Source: Sorangium cellulosum
GTDB lineage: Bacteria > Myxococcota_A > Polyangia > Polyangiales > Polyangiaceae
DNA length: 64,000 nucleotides
Assembly (NCBI RefSeq): GCF_002950945.1
Contig: NZ_CP012673.1
Location: 3,224,001 to 3,288,000, forward strand
Direction: 5' to 3'
In this document: piece by piece, positions 15,906 to 24,821 of the stretch
Layout: each line of letters starts with the position of its first letter
Numbering within the stretch: the stretch's first letter is position 1
Program-made: the position numbers and the translations under genes
Notes under the pieces: model-generated
Seen by the model: only the letters and a program-made list of their open reading frames with translations
Databases searched by the model: none
What the model was told of the DNA's origin: nothing

Positions 15906-18243
15906 GCCACGGACCTGTCGAGGAGGGGAGCGGCGCGACGGCGTCCGCCGGCAACGGCGGCGGCGGCGGCGGCAGCACCGGTGCGGGCGCGCTGGCCGGC
16001 GCCGCGTCTGCCGGCGGCGCGTTCGCCGGCGGCGGGGCGGCGCCCGCCTTGCCGGGCGCGGGAGCGTTCGACGAGGTCGCCCGGGGCGCCGGCGCGGTCG
16101 AGGTCGGTGCGCTCGAGGGGGCCGGCGGGGCGGCGGCCGCGCCGCGGCGTTCGACGGACACGAGCGCGCGCGGCGGCGGCCGGGAACCGGGTCCTGCGCT
16201 CGGGGCCCCGGAGCGCAGCGGGGCGATCTGCGGCGACGGGTCCTGCGCGGGCGCCGGCTCGGGGCTGCTCGAGAGCTCGGCGGCGAGGTGCTGGGCGGTG
16301 GTGAGCTCCGGCCGCAGCTCGAGCGCGAGCCTCGCGAGCCGGAGCGCGCCGGCCCTGTCGCCGGCGTACTTGCGTCCGAGGGCGTCGGCGACCATGCGCT
16401 CGGACGACTCCCGGCGCAGCGCGGCGACGCGCGCGTCGGCCGGCCACCGGGCGAGCGCCTGCGCGATGATGTCCTTCACGTTCTCGCCGGGCGGGGTGTC
16501 CCACGCGTGCCTGCTCATGCAGTCGCGCGCGCGCTCGACGTGCTGCTCCAGCGAGCCGCCCGCGGCCGGCCCCCCGAAGGCGCCGAGGTGCCGGCCGCCG
16601 ACGAACACGACGAACGCCACCGCGGCGGCGCACGCGAGCAGGGCGGCCGTGCGGGCGATCACGGCGCGGCGGGGGAGCGACCGCGCGGCGGACTCGAGGC
16701 CCTGCATGGTCGACGGGACCGGCGCGGAGTCGCGCGGCGGGTCGACGTCGAGGCCGATCGGCGTGCGCGCGGGATCTTCCTCCGCCACGTCGTCGTGCGC
16801 CGAGGTCCGCGAGGCGCGCGGCCCCGCGGCGAGACGCTCGCCCGGCTCGACGAGCGCCGGCGAGGAGGGGTGCGAGCCGCGCGAGGGCCGGTCGGCCAGC
16901 GACGCGGCGGGCGGGGACGTCCACGAGGGGCTCGCGCCGCCGCTGCTCGGGGAGGGGCGGCCCTCGCCGCGGCGCGACGACGCGGGGTCGCCGAAGAAGT
17001 CGGCCTCGGGGTCCGGCTGGAGCGGATCGAGGTCCGAGATGCGCGCGCTCTCCAGCGTGGGCGCGGCGATGCCGCCGATCTTCGCGGCGAAGGCGGGGGA
17101 GAGGTCGAGCGACCGGGTGCGCGACTTGGAGGCCAGGCTCATGACCGGGCTGGCGCGCAGGAGGCCCGGCTGGGCGGCGATCTCGTCGGGGTCGAGGCCG
17201 CTCGCGCGCACGGCGAGGGCGAGGGCGCGGCCGAGGGCGCGCGCGTCGGGGGCCCGCTCCGAGGGCCGCTTCGCGAGGTTCTTCATGACGACCTCGGCGA
17301 TGGGCGCGGGCACGTAGCTCGACCGCGCGATGCTGCGCAGGTCGGTCGGCGGGGCGTGGGTGTGCTGGACGAGCAGCGCGACGGGCGAGTCGCCCTCGAA
17401 GGGCGCGCGCCCGGCGAGGCACTGGTAGAGCATCGTCGCGATGGAGTAGACGTCCGCGGGCGGGCCGACGCGCTGCCCCTCGGCGCCCTCGGGCGAGATG
17501 TACTTGGCGGTGCCGAAGATGAGCCCGGCCTGGGTCGTCAGCGCCTTGTCGGCCCAGTCGAAGCGGGCGATGCCGAAGTCGAGCACCTTGACGAAGTCCG
17601 GATCCTCGCCGCGGCGGACGAGCATGATGTTCTCGGGCTTGAGATCCCGGTGGACGATGCCCTGCGCGTGCGCCTCGCCGACCGCGTCGCAGACCTGGAG
17701 GATGACGTGGAGCGCCCTCGGGAGCGGGAGCGCCTCGCTCTCGCCGGCGGCGCCCGCCGCGGCGAGCGCGGAGAGCAGCGAGATGCCGTCGAGGTGCTCC
17801 ATCACGAGGTAGAGCTCGCCGCCGATCCTGGCGTCGGCCGTGGAGGGGATGCTCCCGGTCATGAGCACCTGGACGACGTTCGCGTGGACGAGCCGGCTCG
17901 CGATCTTGGCCTCGCGGTGGAAGCGGCTCACGAGCTCGGCGTTGGTGCTGAGCTCGCGGTGGAGGATCTTCACGGCGACGTCGCGCTCGATCCCCGCCTG
18001 GAACGCGCGGTAGACGCGGCCCATCGAGCCGATGCCGATGAGGTGATGGATCTGGATCTGCCCCTCGAGCGTGAGGCCCTGGTAGGGGTCGCGCTCGGAG
18101 GCGCCGAACGCCGCGCTCTTGCGCGAGCTCGCGAGCGGCGTGCCGTCGCGCGGGCAAAAGAGCACGCCCGCGTCGTAGCGCTCACCGCACGAGGGGCAGC
18201 TCTTCGCGGGGGACGGCTTCATCGACAGCGCCGAGTCTAGCAC
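15901..18243 (-). CDS. Hanks-type Ser/Thr protein kinase with N-terminal zinc ribbon and one membrane helix
   Basis: 780 residues (ATG 18222 is an alternative start). Order: a zinc ribbon CPSCGERYDAGVLFCPRDG (about 16-34), kinase domain (about 60-340) with glycine loop GIGSMGRVY, Lys in VAVKIL, catalytic loop HRDLKPEN (about 197) and DFG, then a cytoplasmic linker, one transmembrane helix (about 528-550) and an Ala/Pro-rich external domain of about 220 residues ending in a Pro tract. All catalytic residues are kept, so it should be active. The usual activation-segment APE is SPE here. The zinc ribbon plus kinase layout is common in myxobacteria. Substrates are unknown. It is divergent from scpA. 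Confidence 0.88.
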   Translation of the reverse strand: MLDSALSMKPSPAKSCPSCGERYDAGVLFCPRDGTPLASSRKSAAFGASERDPYQGLTLEGQIQIHHLIGIGSMGRVYRAFQAGIERDVAVKILHRELSTNAELVSRFHREAKIASRLVHANVVQVLMTGSIPSTADARIGGELYLVMEHLDGISLLSALAAAGAAGESEALPLPRALHVILQVCDAVGEAHAQGIVHRDLKPENIMLVRRGEDPDFVKVLDFGIARFDWADKALTTQAGLIFGTAKYISPEGAEGQRVGPPADVYSIATMLYQCLAGRAPFEGDSPVALLVQHTHAPPTDLRSIARSSYVPAPIAEVVMKNLAKRPSERAPDARALGRALALAVRASGLDPDEIAAQPGLLRASPVMSLASKSRTRSLDLSPAFAAKIGGIAAPTLESARISDLDPLQPDPEADFFGDPASSRRGEGRPSPSSGGASPSWTSPPAASLADRPSRGSHPSSPALVEPGERLAAGPRASRTSAHDDVAEEDPARTPIGLDVDPPRDSAPVPSTMQGLESAARSLPRRAVIARTAALLACAAAVAFVVFVGGRHLGAFGGPAAGGSLEQHVERARDCMSRHAWDTPPGENVKDIIAQALARWPADARVAALRRESSERMVADALGRKYAGDRAGALRLARLALELRPELTTAQHLAAELSSSPEPAPAQDPSPQIAPLRSGAPSAGPGSRPPPRALVSVERRGAAAAPPAPSSAPTSTAPAPRATSSNAPAPGKAGAAPPPANAPPADAAPASAPAPVLPPPPPPLPADAVAPLPSSTGPWL

Positions 18244-18347
18244 CGCTCCCGCGACAAATTCCCGGACGGAGCGGAGTTTTGGCGCGCCGCGCGCCCGGGG
18301 GGCGCGAGGGCGTGGACCGACCGGCGCCTTGCGACTACGGTCGCGGC

Positions 18348-20156
18348 GTGAGCGGTTCGAAGGCGGGCGCCGCGAGGGCGCGCAGCGGCAAGGGGCGTGG
18401 TAGCGCGAGCGCCGCCCCTGCGCCCGCGGCCCGCGACGCGGCCGCCCGCCATGCCGCTGCGCGCGACGGCGCCGCGCGCGCGGCGGCCGCCGGGGCGCCG
18501 GGCGCGGCGGAGGACGCGGGGCCGCGCGAGGGCGAGTACGTCGTCCAGCTCCCGACGTTCGAGGGGCCGCTCGATCTGCTGCTGCACCTCATCCAGCAGC
18601 ACGAGCTCGACATCCTCGACATCCCCGTGAGCTTCGTCACGGAGAAGTACCTCGAGTACCTGAAGATCATGCGCTCGCTCTCGATCGATCTGGCGAGCGA
18701 GTACCTCGTGATGGCGGCGACGCTCGCGCACATCAAGTCGAAGATGCTGCTGCCGAGCGTGCCTGCGGGGCAGGACGACGACGGGATGCCTGGCGAGGAG
18801 GAGGATCCGCGGGCCGAGCTCGTCCGGCGGCTCCTGGAGTACCAGAAGTACAAGCTCGCGGCGGCGGAGCTGGCCGAGCGGGGCACGCTGGGTCGCGACG
18901 TGTTCACGCGCGGCATGAGCGAGAGCGAGGTGCCGAAGGGGCCGGCGCCGTTCGCGCCGTCGAACATCTTCAGCCTGCTCGACGCGTTCGAGCGGGTGCT
19001 GAAGCGGACGAACGTCCAGATCGATCACGAGGTCGTCTTCGATCGGATCAGCATCACGGATCGCATCGTGGAGCTGACGGAGAAGCTCTCGGCGCGGCGG
19101 GCGATGCGGTTCGAGGATCTGTTGCTCGACAGCGTCTCGAAGGGGGGCGTCATCCCTCGCTTCGAGGTCGTGATCACGTTCCTGGCCGTGCTCGAGATGT
19201 GCAAGCTGAAGCTCATCCGCGTGCACCAGACGGACCCGCTGGCGCCGATCCACATCGAGCTCGCGGTGACGGACGGCGCGCCGCCAGAGACGGCGGAGCT
19301 CCTGGACGGCGCGCCCGCGGCAGCTCCGATCGAGGCGCTCGGGCGCGAGGAGGGCGGCGCGCCGCCTGCCGGCGACCGCGAGCCGGCGGCGGTCGGCGGC
19401 GGCGAGGCGGAGCGCCCGGCGCTCGTGGAGCTGGCCGCGGGGGCGAGCGGCGCGTCCGAGGTGGCCGGGGAGCAGCCCGCGACGGAGGATGTGGCGGCGC
19501 TGTTCGTGGAAGCGGAGGAGCCGGCGTCGGAAGATGCGGCGGCGCCGTTCGTGGAAGCGGAGGAGCCGGCGTCGGAAGATGCGGCGGCGCCGTTCGTGGA
19601 AGCGGAGGAGCCGGCGTCGGAAGAGACGTCGGAAGATGCGGCGGCGCCGTTCGTGGAAGCGGACGAGTCGGCGCCCGAGGATGCGGCGGCAGCGTTCGTG
19701 GAAGCGGAGGAGCCGGCGTCGGAAGAGACGTCGGAAGATGCGGCGGCGCCGTTCGTGGAAGCGGACGAGTCGGCGCCCGAGGATGCGGCGGCAGCGTTCG
19801 TGGAAGCGGAGGAGCCGGCGTCGGAAGAGACGGCGGCGCCGTTCGTGGAAGCGGACGAGTCGGCGCCCGAGGAGTCGGCGCCGTTCGTCGAAGCGGACGA
19901 GCCGGCACCCGAGGATGCGGATTCGTTCGTCGAAGCGGACGAACCACGCTTGGAAGACGTCGCGGCGCCGCCTGCAGCGGTCGAGGAAGCGCCTCCCGAA
20001 GATGCCGCGGCGCCGCCTGCAGCGGTCGAGGAAGCGCCTCCCGAAGACGCCGCAGCGATGCCCTCGGAGGTGGAAGAGCCGCCTCCTGAAGGCGCCGCCG
20101 CGCCGTCCGCCGGGGCGGATGAGGTAGACGCGGGGAGTGGTCGTGACGGTGGCTGA
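18348..20156 (+). CDS. scpA: Segregation and condensation protein A (kleisin) with long acidic repeat tail
   Basis: 602 residues from GTG 18348 (an upstream in-frame start at 18279 also exists). The kleisin core runs from about residue 62 (LPTFEGPLDLLLHLIQQHEL, then ILDIPVSFVTEKYLEYL) to a C-terminal winged helix near 300 (FEDLLLDSVSKGGVIPRFEV). ScpA links the SMC heads and binds ScpB in bacterial condensin. Ordinary ScpA is about 250 residues; here nearly 290 extra residues follow, made of tandem acidic units such as FVEAEEPASEDAAAP. An Ala/Arg-rich segment precedes the core. The gene overlaps scpB by 20 nt. Confidence 0.92.
   Translation: MSGSKAGAARARSGKGRGSASAAPAPAARDAAARHAAARDGAARAAAAGAPGAAEDAGPREGEYVVQLPTFEGPLDLLLHLIQQHELDILDIPVSFVTEKYLEYLKIMRSLSIDLASEYLVMAATLAHIKSKMLLPSVPAGQDDDGMPGEEEDPRAELVRRLLEYQKYKLAAAELAERGTLGRDVFTRGMSESEVPKGPAPFAPSNIFSLLDAFERVLKRTNVQIDHEVVFDRISITDRIVELTEKLSARRAMRFEDLLLDSVSKGGVIPRFEVVITFLAVLEMCKLKLIRVHQTDPLAPIHIELAVTDGAPPETAELLDGAPAAAPIEALGREEGGAPPAGDREPAAVGGGEAERPALVELAAGASGASEVAGEQPATEDVAALFVEAEEPASEDAAAPFVEAEEPASEDAAAPFVEAEEPASEETSEDAAAPFVEADESAPEDAAAAFVEAEEPASEETSEDAAAPFVEADESAPEDAAAAFVEAEEPASEETAAPFVEADESAPEESAPFVEADEPAPEDADSFVEADEPRLEDVAAPPAAVEEAPPEDAAAPPAAVEEAPPEDAAAMPSEVEEPPPEGAAAPSAGADEVDAGSGRDGG
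19485..20115 (+). repeat. In-frame acidic repeats in scpA (45-bp and 102-bp units)
   Basis: The 3' part of scpA is built of near-identical 45-bp units coding FVEAEEPASEDAAAP, some widened to a 102-bp unit that adds EETSED and FVEADESAPEDAAAA. Two further 15-residue units PPAAVEEAPPEDAAA follow at about 19970-20060. Length in codons is always whole, so the frame is kept. The sameness of the DNA suggests recent duplication or gene conversion. Confidence 0.85.
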
Positions 20157-21927
20157 TGCCGCGGCCAAGCGGCGGCGCGGATCGAAGACGGCAGGGCAGA
20201 GCGCGCCAGCACAGCTGAGGGCGGCGGCGCACGCGTGGCTGGGCGGAGCGAAGCGGCCGCGAGGCGCGAAGAAGGAGCCGCGCGCGCCGAGGACGACGGG
20301 GCAGAACACGCCGAAGGCGGCGGGACAGAGCACGCCGGCGCGGCTGAGGGCGGCGGCGCACGCGTGGCTGGGCGGAGCGAAGCGGCCGCGAGGCGCGAAG
20401 AAGGAGCCGCGTGCGCCGAGGACGACGGGGCAGAACACGCCGAAGGCGGCGGGACAGAGCACGCCGGCGCGGCTGAGGGCGGCGGCGCACGCGTGGCTGG
20501 GCGGAGCGAAGCGGCCGCGAGGCGCGAAGAAGGAGCCGCGCGCGCCGAGGACGACGGGGCAGAACACGCCGAAGGCGGCGGGACAGAGCACGCCGGCGCG
20601 GCTGAGGGCGGCGGCGCACGCGTGGCTGGGCGGAGCGAAGCGACCGCGAGGCGCGAAGAAGGAGCCGCGCGCGCCGAGGGCGGTGCGGCCGGATCCTGCC
20701 GCTCGCCTGCGCGCATCGGCGTGGGCCCAGCTAGGCGACCCGGCGCGGCGAGGAGCGGCTCCTGTCAGGAGCGTCGCCGCGGCGCCTGGGCTCTCTGCGG
20801 TCGCGCGCAAGCACCTGAAGGGCGTCCTGGAGGCGCTCATCTTCGCATCGGAGCGCCCGGTGCCGGCGCGCGAGCTCGCGCGCTCGGCGAACGCAGAGCA
20901 CCGTGTCGTGCGCGAGCTGCTCGCCGAGCTCGTCGCGGAATACGACGGGCGAGGGTTCCGTCTGGACGAGGTCGCCGGGGGGTATGTCTTCCGGACAAGC
21001 CCTGCCTTCGCGCCCTTCGTCCGCGAGGTGACCGATCAGAAGCCGATCAAGATGTCCCGCGCCCAGACGGAGACGCTCGCGATCGTGGCGTACCGCCAGC
21101 CGATCACGCGCCCCGAGATCGACGAGGTGCGAGGCGTCGACTCCGGCGCGGCGCTCAAGTCGCTGCTGGAGCGCGATCTGGTGAGGATCCTGGGCAAGAA
21201 GGACGAGCCCGGTCGTCCGATGCTGTACGGAACGACGGCTCAGTTCCTCGAGTTCTTCGGCCTGAAGGCGCTGGGCGAGCTGCCGACCCTGCGCGAGTTC
21301 ACCGAGCTCACCGAGGAGTCACGCCGCGCCTACGAGCGCGAGCTCGGCGAGGAGCCGCCGGACGGGGCGGCGGGAACAGCAGTACAGGAGAGCTTCGCCG
21401 GCGCGGAGGGGACGATCCGGACGAGCGTCGCAAGGGCAGGGGAGGATCTTCCGGATGACGCTGACATCTCGCCTGCCGCGCCATCGGAAGGAGAGGTGCC
21501 CATGGGAGCGATGGACGACGAAGCGCGCCAGGCGGAATCGGGAACCGAGGCATCTGTCTCGCCCGGCGAGGCCGATGAGAAGGACGCTGCACGACGCGAC
21601 AGCGAGGTCGAGGAGGACAAGATGCGCGACGAGGACGAGGACGAAGACGAAGAGAACGAGGAAGACGACGAGGACGAGGACGAAGAGAACGAGGAAGACG
21701 AGGACGAGGACGAGGACGAAGAGAACGAGGAAGACGAGGACGAGGACGAGGACGAAGAGAGCGAAGACGACGAGGACGAAGAGAGCGAAGACGACGAGGA
21801 CGACGAGGAGAGCGACGAGGACGAAGACGAAGAGGACGAAGAGGACGACGAGGACGACGAGGACGACGAGGACGACGAGGACGACGAAGACGAGGATGAA
21901 GAGGACGACGACGACGAAGAGGACTGA
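20137..21927 (+). CDS. scpB: Segregation and condensation protein B with basic N-terminal repeats and acidic C-terminal tail
   Basis: 596 residues from GTG 20137, 20 nt inside scpA (GTG 20143 and 20149 are alternatives). The tandem winged-helix ScpB core runs from about residue 219 to 400 (HLKGVLEALIFASERPV, QTETLAIVAYRQPITRPEI, RGVDSGAALKSLLERDLV, GRPMLYGTTAQFLEFFGL). ScpB dimers bind ScpA and tune condensin. Before the core there are four 43-residue basic repeats rich in Lys, Arg and Ala; after it, about 105 residues are nearly all Asp and Glu. Normal ScpB is about 180-250 residues. GC-rich third positions hold through the repeats, so they are likely translated. Confidence 0.9.
   Translation: MVVTVADAAAKRRRGSKTAGQSAPAQLRAAAHAWLGGAKRPRGAKKEPRAPRTTGQNTPKAAGQSTPARLRAAAHAWLGGAKRPRGAKKEPRAPRTTGQNTPKAAGQSTPARLRAAAHAWLGGAKRPRGAKKEPRAPRTTGQNTPKAAGQSTPARLRAAAHAWLGGAKRPRGAKKEPRAPRAVRPDPAARLRASAWAQLGDPARRGAAPVRSVAAAPGLSAVARKHLKGVLEALIFASERPVPARELARSANAEHRVVRELLAELVAEYDGRGFRLDEVAGGYVFRTSPAFAPFVREVTDQKPIKMSRAQTETLAIVAYRQPITRPEIDEVRGVDSGAALKSLLERDLVRILGKKDEPGRPMLYGTTAQFLEFFGLKALGELPTLREFTELTEESRRAYERELGEEPPDGAAGTAVQESFAGAEGTIRTSVARAGEDLPDDADISPAAPSEGEVPMGAMDDEARQAESGTEASVSPGEADEKDAARRDSEVEEDKMRDEDEDEDEENEEDDEDEDEENEEDEDEDEDEENEEDEDEDEDEESEDDEDEESEDDEDDEESDEDEDEEDEEDDEDDEDDEDDEDDEDEDEEDDDDEED
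20194..20690 (+). repeat. Four 129-bp tandem repeats coding a basic tail in scpB
   Basis: Anchor sequence GCGGCGGCGCACGCGTGGCT recurs at 20221, 20350, 20479 and 20608, exactly 129 bp (43 codons) apart. Units are almost identical; the first and last differ most, and a decayed fifth unit may follow (RPDPAARLRASAWAQLG). Each encodes a Lys/Arg/Ala-rich segment with AHAWLGGAKRPRGAKKEPRA, which recalls histone H1-like and AlgP-like tails. Confidence 0.9.
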
Positions 21928-21969
21928 GCCATCGGCTCCCTCCGCTCTCCGAGCGTGTCGGCCCGTCGC

Positions 21970-22314
21970 TCACGACGGCGGAGCGTCGTTCGGATCCGGA
22001 TAGGTTTCTGCCAACTTCAGCGCAGCGGTCCGCAGCTCGGCATGGGAGAGGAGCTTGCGGACGAGCCGCCAGAGCTCGGGATCGGCGAGCAGCTGGAGCG
22101 GCGAGGCAGCCGTCTGTTTCTTCTTCTTGCGGGGGATCGCTTCCGGACCCTTGCGCCGCAGCTCCTCCATCATCCCGACGAAGCGCTTCGTGGGGAAGAG
22201 ATCGCCGTGCTCCCACGCGAGCACCGTCTCCTGCTCGATGCCCAGTGCTCCGGCGAGCTCGCGGGCCGTACAGCCAAGCTCCTGCCGGAGCTTCTTGATG
22301 TCCTCGGGGGCCAT
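21970..22314 (-). CDS. Small XRE-type helix-turn-helix regulator
   Basis: 114 residues. Residues 5-50 form a Cro/C1-type helix-turn-helix: LRQELGCTARELAGALGIEQ, then VLAWEHGDLFPTKR, the usual Q-x-x-V-x-x-W-E recognition helix pattern. A basic KKKK stretch at 63-66 and a helical tail follow. It would bind DNA, target unknown. It points against scpB, and no toxin gene is beside it, so it is more likely a stand-alone regulator than half of a toxin-antitoxin pair. Confidence 0.8.
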   Translation of the reverse strand: MAPEDIKKLRQELGCTARELAGALGIEQETVLAWEHGDLFPTKRFVGMMEELRRKGPEAIPRKKKKQTAASPLQLLADPELWRLVRKLLSHAELRTAALKLAETYPDPNDAPPS

Positions 22315-22391
22315 GCGAGGCGAGGGTAGCGGCCTCGAAAAAAAAAGCGACGCCGGGCAACTGGCAGCGAGCTGCTGCCGAACACCGCGTC

Positions 22392-23993
22392 ATGAGCCAT
22401 CGTCCCCTGACCCGCCCCTCGTGCACACCACGCGCCTGCCGCGCCCTGCTGCTCGCGCTCGCGCCGCTCGTCGCCTGCCCCCTCGGCTGCGCGCCGGAGC
22501 TCGTCGATCCCCCTCACGTCGAGGAGGGGAACGACGACCTCGACGCCCCGGCCGACGAGGCGGGCGTCGAGCTCCAGATCGAGCCCCCGGCGCCGCTCGA
22601 CGCAGCGCCGCCCGTGCTCCGCCTGCGGATCCACCTCCCGGACGTCTCCCCCGAGGACGTCGATCTCGCCCGTGTCCTGGTCATCCGAGGGAAGATCGGA
22701 TCGGCGCATGTCCGGCAGATCGAGCAGGGCGAGCCGTCGAAGGCGCTCTCGGATCGCGTCGTCCCGTCGCTCGCCTGGCTGCAAGAGACGCCTCCGGGAG
22801 AGCTCTGGCTGACCGTGGCCCCGCTCGCCCCGCTGGTGCCCGGGGAGACCTACGCCGTGGCCGGCGGCCGCCCGTCCTTCTCGCACCACGTCCAGATCGC
22901 CGCCGAGGGCGCGACGCCCGTTCTTCCACGGATCTGGCCGCCGGCCGAGCTCGGCGCGAGCCTCACGTTGGGCATCTGGTGCGGCGATGTGACCTTTCCG
23001 GAGAGAGAGACCGCGGTGACGCTGGCGCCGGACGGACCGGCGGGCGAGCTGCGCCGCGGTGCCGTCGACGGTCTCGGCGCGCGCTGCCTGCGCTTCGAGG
23101 CGGAGGGGCCGACCCATCCGGCGGCAAACCCGGCGGACGGCCGCCACCTGGTCGGGCCACCGGTCGCTTTCCCGGGAGAGCTGGCCGCTGTGAGCCTCGA
23201 TCCACGTCCGTTTCTGGTGGAATCAGAGCCCCTCCCCGCGACGGCCGCTGTGTGCGAGGCGCCGCGCGAGGTGCCCCTGGGTCCGGGCTGCGCGGAGGTC
23301 GCCGACGACCGGATTCACGTCCGTTCGGCGGAGGTGCCGCTGCTCTGGGCGGTCGCTGGCGAGGGGCTCGACGAGGTCTTCGTGGTGCCGCCAGGCGAGC
23401 TGTTCGTCCTCGCCCCCTTGCCGCCCCTCGCCCCGGTCGCGCTCGACGTGGCCACCGTCGACAACGCCGGGCGCGTGGAGCGCCGGACGTTCTCGGCCGT
23501 GACGCTCGCGCCCATGCCCCACGTGATCATCAACGAGGTGCTGTCGAATCCGCGCGGCGCGGAGCCGTCTCAGGAGTGGGTCGAGCTCTACAACGACGGT
23601 GACGTTCCGGCTGAGCTTGGACGGTATGTGCTTGCTGATGTAGGCGGAGAGACGGAATTACCCTCCACGCTCCTCGAGCCGGGCGCTTATGCGCTGGTCG
23701 TCAACGAGGCCTACACGCCTGAAGATGAGCTCGATCCGCCGCCTTGTCCCGAGGCTCTCCTGCTCCGGGTGCCAAAACTTGGCAATCATGGGCTGTCGAA
23801 TACGGGAGAACCGCTCAAATTGAAGGAGGGAGGAGGTGCAGTCATGTCGAGGTCGCCCGCTCTGCCCGAGCCAAAGGCAGGGATGAGCCTGGCCCGTGTG
23901 GGGCCGCGCGCTCCGGACGGCTCGCCCGGCTCTTTCGTGACCACCTGGCCGACACCCGGCTGCGTGAACATAATGAGCCAGGAGATCCCCTGA
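22392..23993 (+). CDS. Lipoprotein with C-terminal lamin tail domain
   Basis: 533 residues. The N-terminus has a signal peptide with Cys29 (LVAC) or Cys33 as lipidation site. The middle is made of beta-rich Ig-like stretches (LRLRIHLPDVSPEDVDL, LWLTVAPLAPLVPGETYAV). The C-terminal part from about residue 375 is a lamin tail domain: VIINEVLSNPRGAEPSQEWV, ELYNDGD, GAYALVVN. LTDs in bacteria occur in exported proteins and are thought to mediate binding or attachment at the envelope. No enzyme motif is seen. Role unknown. Confidence 0.82.
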   Translation: MSHRPLTRPSCTPRACRALLLALAPLVACPLGCAPELVDPPHVEEGNDDLDAPADEAGVELQIEPPAPLDAAPPVLRLRIHLPDVSPEDVDLARVLVIRGKIGSAHVRQIEQGEPSKALSDRVVPSLAWLQETPPGELWLTVAPLAPLVPGETYAVAGGRPSFSHHVQIAAEGATPVLPRIWPPAELGASLTLGIWCGDVTFPERETAVTLAPDGPAGELRRGAVDGLGARCLRFEAEGPTHPAANPADGRHLVGPPVAFPGELAAVSLDPRPFLVESEPLPATAAVCEAPREVPLGPGCAEVADDRIHVRSAEVPLLWAVAGEGLDEVFVVPPGELFVLAPLPPLAPVALDVATVDNAGRVERRTFSAVTLAPMPHVIINEVLSNPRGAEPSQEWVELYNDGDVPAELGRYVLADVGGETELPSTLLEPGAYALVVNEAYTPEDELDPPPCPEALLLRVPKLGNHGLSNTGEPLKLKEGGGAVMSRSPALPEPKAGMSLARVGPRAPDGSPGSFVTTWPTPGCVNIMSQEIP

Positions 23994-24191
23994 GCGATCG
24001 GGAGTTTGCCTCCGCGCGGGGCGGTCCTCTCAGGGGCTGAGAAAATTCGAGCAAAGCGGGTGACGGACCCGTCCGTGAGAGCTAGGTTTCAATCGAGTAA
24101 ACATACGGGTGGGGGGGCTGCCACCTGGGGAGACGCTGCCGCGCTGTGAACGCGAGCTGTGCGGCGGGTGCCTTTCGCGTGGAGTTCGGCG

Positions 24192-24821
24192 ATGGCTGGT
24201 GTTCGGGAAAAGCTGTTAACGGCATCGGATCTCGCAGCCTTGTGCGAGGTCGACTTGAAGACAATCCACAACTGGGTCGACCGAGGGAGGATCGCCCATT
24301 TTCGTACGCCAGGGAGACATCTGCGCTTCAAGGCGGCCGATGTAGCCGAGTTCCTCAGGGCGTGGGGATACTCGGTGCCCCGGGAGCTCGCCAAGGCGAC
24401 CTCCAAGTCGATGATGGCCATCGGCACCAAGGACACGATGGCCCACGTCGCGCGAGCACTCGGAGAAGGTGTGCCCATCCGGCACGCGACCCATCCGTAT
24501 GACGCGCTGATCTTCGCGGGAGCCGATCCCGCGGACGTGTTCATCGTCGACGTTCGGGGGATTTCCAGCGAGGTGGACGTCGCGTCCCTGTTCGAGGCGC
24601 TCCACCGGGCGTGCTCGCAGGGGACGTTCGTCGCCCTGTCGGATGAGCCGATCAGCTTGCCGCCGTTCGTGACCCGTATCGGGCGCAACGACGCGCAGCA
24701 GCTGAAGGCCTTCCTCCTGCCGGAAACCCCGGCGCAAGCGGGGACGCCTCTACAGGCGGCCTCAGGTGCCGCCTCGGAGGAGCCCCCGCGGAGCCTGGCC
24801 GCAGGCGGGTCCTCGCGCTGA
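24192..24821 (+). CDS. MerR/excisionase-type DNA-binding protein with a receiver-like C-terminal domain
   Basis: 209 residues from ATG 24192, with GGAG seven bases ahead; a GTG at 24159 is less likely. Residues 8-55 form a helix-turn-helix of the HTH_17/BldC type (LTASDLAALCEVDLKTIHNW, RTPGRHLRF). The following 110 residues have the alternating strand-helix pattern of a response-regulator receiver, with one Asp in VFIVDVRG at the phosphosite position and FVALSDEP like the Thr/Ser strand, but the acidic pair near the N-terminus is absent. It is probably a phosphorylation-independent regulator. AT-richer DNA at 24005-24110 may hold its promoter. Confidence 0.75.
   Translation: MAGVREKLLTASDLAALCEVDLKTIHNWVDRGRIAHFRTPGRHLRFKAADVAEFLRAWGYSVPRELAKATSKSMMAIGTKDTMAHVARALGEGVPIRHATHPYDALIFAGADPADVFIVDVRGISSEVDVASLFEALHRACSQGTFVALSDEPISLPPFVTRIGRNDAQQLKAFLLPETPAQAGTPLQAASGAASEEPPRSLAAGGSSR

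Noticed and set aside
18237..20840. Long minus-strand open frame opposite scpA and scpB with repeated Arg-rich units
   Set aside because: The repeats mirror those of scpA and scpB; the plus strand has family motifs and fitting codon use.
21330..21932. Minus-strand frame coding poly-Ser
   Set aside because: It is the reverse of the Asp/Glu codon run of scpB and has no independent support.
21970..22314. Antitoxin of a toxin-antitoxin pair
   Set aside because: No small toxin-like gene is next to this XRE-type gene.
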